From: Pseudoneurospora amorphoporcata
Lineage: Eukaryota; Ascomycota; Sordariomycetes; Sordariales; Sordariaceae
DNA length: 64,000 nt
Direction of reading: 5' to 3'
Assembly: GCA_033297205.1 (NCBI GenBank)
Contig: MU859081.1
Location: 204,260-268,259, forward strand
Each line of letters opens with the position of its first letter. Position 1 is the stretch's first letter. Of this stretch, positions 62,423 to 64,000 are shown piece after piece. A program made the translations under genes and the position numbers. The notes beneath the pieces were generated by a model. The model worked only from the letters and a program-made list of their open reading frames with translations. It did no database searches and had not been told where the DNA came from.

Positions 62423-62520
62423 CTTAAATATACTATACAGCGCCGTTTGTACTTTAATTATACTACATAGCGTCGTTCGTACTCTTAATATACTATATAG
62501 CGTCACTAGCCCCGCTCTTA
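62423..62520. repeat. tandem repeat, about 30 bp, three units plus a partial
   Basis: Units begin near 62423, 62452 and 62482 and share the pattern CTTAAxTATACTAyAyAGCGyCGTTyGTA, with a partial fourth unit (CGCTCTTA) at the end. Differences between the first two units are mainly C/T. Confidence 0.65.
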
Positions 62521-62560
62521 AAACTCTCTAAATATATTACTGTCACACGGACATTCGACC

Positions 62561-63126
62561 TCAACCCTGACCCTACAACGTGAGGCTCACGGAGCCGCAC
62601 ATCCCACAGCCTCGCGCAGATGCTTCAGGTATCTACGCTAGCTCAGACAGAGAATTTGTTCGGCCATTAGTACTGCTTACCCGAACTCCTCCCGACGCTA
62701 CCGGCTAGCGAGCCAAACCCTGAAAGTGCCACCACGAGACGATCCCAATCTCGAGACGATCCCAATCTTCCCAGAAGCAACCACAGCCAACCAAACAAGA
62801 AGCAAGGCGCACGGGTGAAAGACAACGCCAAAAGGAAGATAGAGAATGGATGAAGGCATTTAGGAAGTTCCACATGTATGATAGATACCTTGAGGCCTCA
62901 GGCGACAAGGCTTGATGCGTACCTCAAGAACGTACCGATTCCGTTTGGCATAAGAAGGCCTTGAAGCCCAACCTTCTCCTGGAGGTTGAGAAGATTAACA
63001 AGGCCTTCGAGACCAAAGAAGTTTATTAGCTGAATTTGAACAACTGTTCCAAGCCCTGATTACAGCCCTTGTCACAGATAAACTTCTTCCCTCTCGAACC
63101 ACCCAATCTTTACCCAACCTCTCATC
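62561..63126. other. region upstream of the gag-like relic, possible LTR or leader
   Basis: Composition returns to normal here. A perfect 17-bp direct repeat lies head-to-tail at 62735-62768. I looked for long terminal repeat ends and a primer-binding site and could not define either. Confidence 0.35.
62735..62768. repeat. perfect 17-bp tandem direct repeat, two copies
   Basis: CGAGACGATCCCAATCT occurs at 62735-62751 and again at 62752-62768 without a gap. Confidence 0.8.
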
Positions 63127-64000
63127 ATGGCCGCCGAACGCGACTCTCCGCTGCCCTCCGTTGAGCCAGAACAATCCCTGGTAGTCTACAACGTTGAGGA
63201 TTTCGACACTATCATGACTAACAATACTGATATTACCAACGGTCACGTTCGGGTCCCTAACCCGCTATCTTGGCTAGTTACCCTCTACGAACAAGTCGCC
63301 GTCGCCCATAACTAGATCCGTGAAATGGCCGTAGCCATCGGCAACAAGCACACCCAGGAACTCACCACCCTCAAGGAACAATACGAGATCCTGAGAAGAC
63401 ACTACGATGCCGTCACCTCCTTCTGCTCAGCCGGATACGAAGCCTCTCAGACCACCATCGCTCGCCTCGAACAAGAAGTCCAGTAAGCAAGCTCCCGATT
63501 CGCCTCCGAAGTCTGGACTGCCATCGCCAGATATGGGAAAAAAGATGCAGAACGCCAGAAAGCCATCGACCAGCTGCAGAAAATCACCTCGCGACATCAG
63601 GAGGCCCCCGAGAACCTCGACGAACGGAACGCCCGTCAACAATCCATCCTAGGGCGAATCGACACCTGGGCAGCCAACAAAGAATCTCAGATCAACGACA
63701 TCCTTAGCAAGCTCGTCGACCCTAGTCAACTCAAGGACCTCGAGGCACAAATCGCACAAATCGCCAGCCTCCAGCAAAGCACCCAAAAAGCCATCCAGGA
63801 AGCCTTCATCCGGTCAGGGTAAAAAGCCCCCGATGTTGCGTTAGTCCAAAGATTCTTGAAATAACGCGCCGCTACTAAGGTACCTAGTACCGTCCCGCGC
63901 TTTTTTGTTACGAACTTGAGCGACACAGGGGTCGCCCAAGCCTTCAGGACCTGGTAGCCCCGCCCAGAGGAACCAGTGTAACCCTCAGAAACCAAGAAAG
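63127..64000 (+). pseudogene. degraded retroelement gag-like / ORF1 relic, continues past the window
   Basis: A single plus-strand frame from the ATG at 63127 reads as a helical, Gln/Glu/Lys-rich protein to the window edge (291 codons). It is interrupted by TAG at 63313, TAA at 63484, TAA at 63820, TAA at 63862, TAG at 63955 and TAA at 63979. Frame and composition persist through every stop (TLKEQYEILRRHYDAV, RQKAIDQLQKITSRHQE, LEAQIAQIASLQQSTQKAI, ARYGKKDAE). All six stops equal CAA or CAG with C-to-T at CpA, as RIP would produce on one strand. The N-terminal coiled-coil plus basic linker layout resembles retrotransposon Gag or ORF1 proteins. No zinc knuckle or polymerase domain is visible within the window, so the element class is not settled. 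Confidence 0.55.

Larger units (their letters stand above)
61740..62560. repeat. AT-rich block, probably RIP-degraded repeat DNA
   Basis: Base composition shifts abruptly to long A/T words (TATATTACAATATACTCC, TTATAATATAATATA), strongest at about 61800-62170, with no open frame on either strand. This is the usual appearance of RIP-mutated repeats in Neurospora. It includes the inverted repeat at 61757-61800 and the tandem repeat at 62423-62520. Confidence 0.65.

Noticed and set aside
62540..63126. long terminal repeat with TG...CA ends and a primer-binding site
   Set aside because: A TGTCACACGG word near 62550 is suggestive, but no matching 3' end or tRNA-complementary site could be defined and the second LTR would be outside the window.
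1..64000. tRNA, 5S rRNA and other structural RNA genes
   Set aside because: I looked for B-box-like GGTTCGANTCC words and for the Neurospora 5S sequence by eye and found none convincing; a covariance search would be needed to exclude them.
1..64000. secondary-metabolite or other functional gene cluster
   Set aside because: The AKT2-like hydrolase alone suggested one, but its neighbours are housekeeping genes and no synthase or tailoring set is present.

Overview
The window is nuclear DNA of a filamentous ascomycete, most likely Neurospora or a close Sordariaceae relative. The reasons are short GT-AG introns (about 52-170 nt) with CTAAC/CTGAC-like branch sites, long intergenic stretches, Sordariomycete-type proteins, and a distal end carrying a repeat relic whose stop codons look like RIP (repeat-induced point mutation). 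There are no operons. Exon-intron structures were worked out by hand from splice sites and reading-frame continuity.

Layout. 1-612: 3' end of a Ccc1-like vacuolar metal transporter that appears broken. 1648-3576 (-): AP-1/Yap1-type bZIP regulator. 5925-7494 (+): BSD-domain protein. 7920-8635 (-): Tsr2. 9623-10351 (+): Fmp52-like oxidoreductase. 11358-12269 (-): TFIIE beta. 14029-14727 (-): cytochrome b5. 16159-17315 (-): F-actin capping protein alpha, with a 19-nt exon and a GC-AG intron. 17930-19244 (-): branched-chain 2-oxoacid dehydrogenase E1 beta. 20403-23204 (+): membrane-anchored GH5 exo-beta-1,3-glucanase. 23731-26638 (-): large single-pass membrane protein. 29666-30598 (+): low-complexity orphan. 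33346-35748 (+): Bcs1-like AAA ATPase. 36562-38317 (-): HMG-CoA synthase. 41325-43999 (-): multi-BRCT protein of the Brc1/Rtt107 type. 45051-46361 (+): peroxisomal (PTS1) alpha/beta hydrolase. 47852-50098 (+): long-chain acyl-CoA synthetase. 50664-54470 (-): Kch-type potassium channel with a very long repetitive tail. 57206-58436 (-): mitochondrial ribosomal protein mS35/Rsm24. 59064-60270 (+): Alg13.

From about 60.8 kb onward the character changes. There is a short minus-strand relic with two internal stops, an AT-rich block at 61.74-62.56 kb with an inverted repeat and a 30-bp tandem repeat, and then a coiled-coil, gag-like ORF with six in-frame TAA/TAG stops. All six are explicable as CpA to TpA changes. 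This looks like a genic-to-repeat boundary.

Most genes are housekeeping (translation, transcription, glycosylation, sterol and fatty-acid metabolism, DNA repair, mitochondria) and are not functionally clustered. I see no convincing undescribed multi-gene system. The observations best worth following are the modular Kch tail (14 or more R-x-x-T motifs and a 47-residue tandem duplication), a possible unannotated small membrane protein at 46484-46737, two adjacent hairpins at 27545-27614, the decayed transporter at the left edge, and the RIP-type relics at the right edge.
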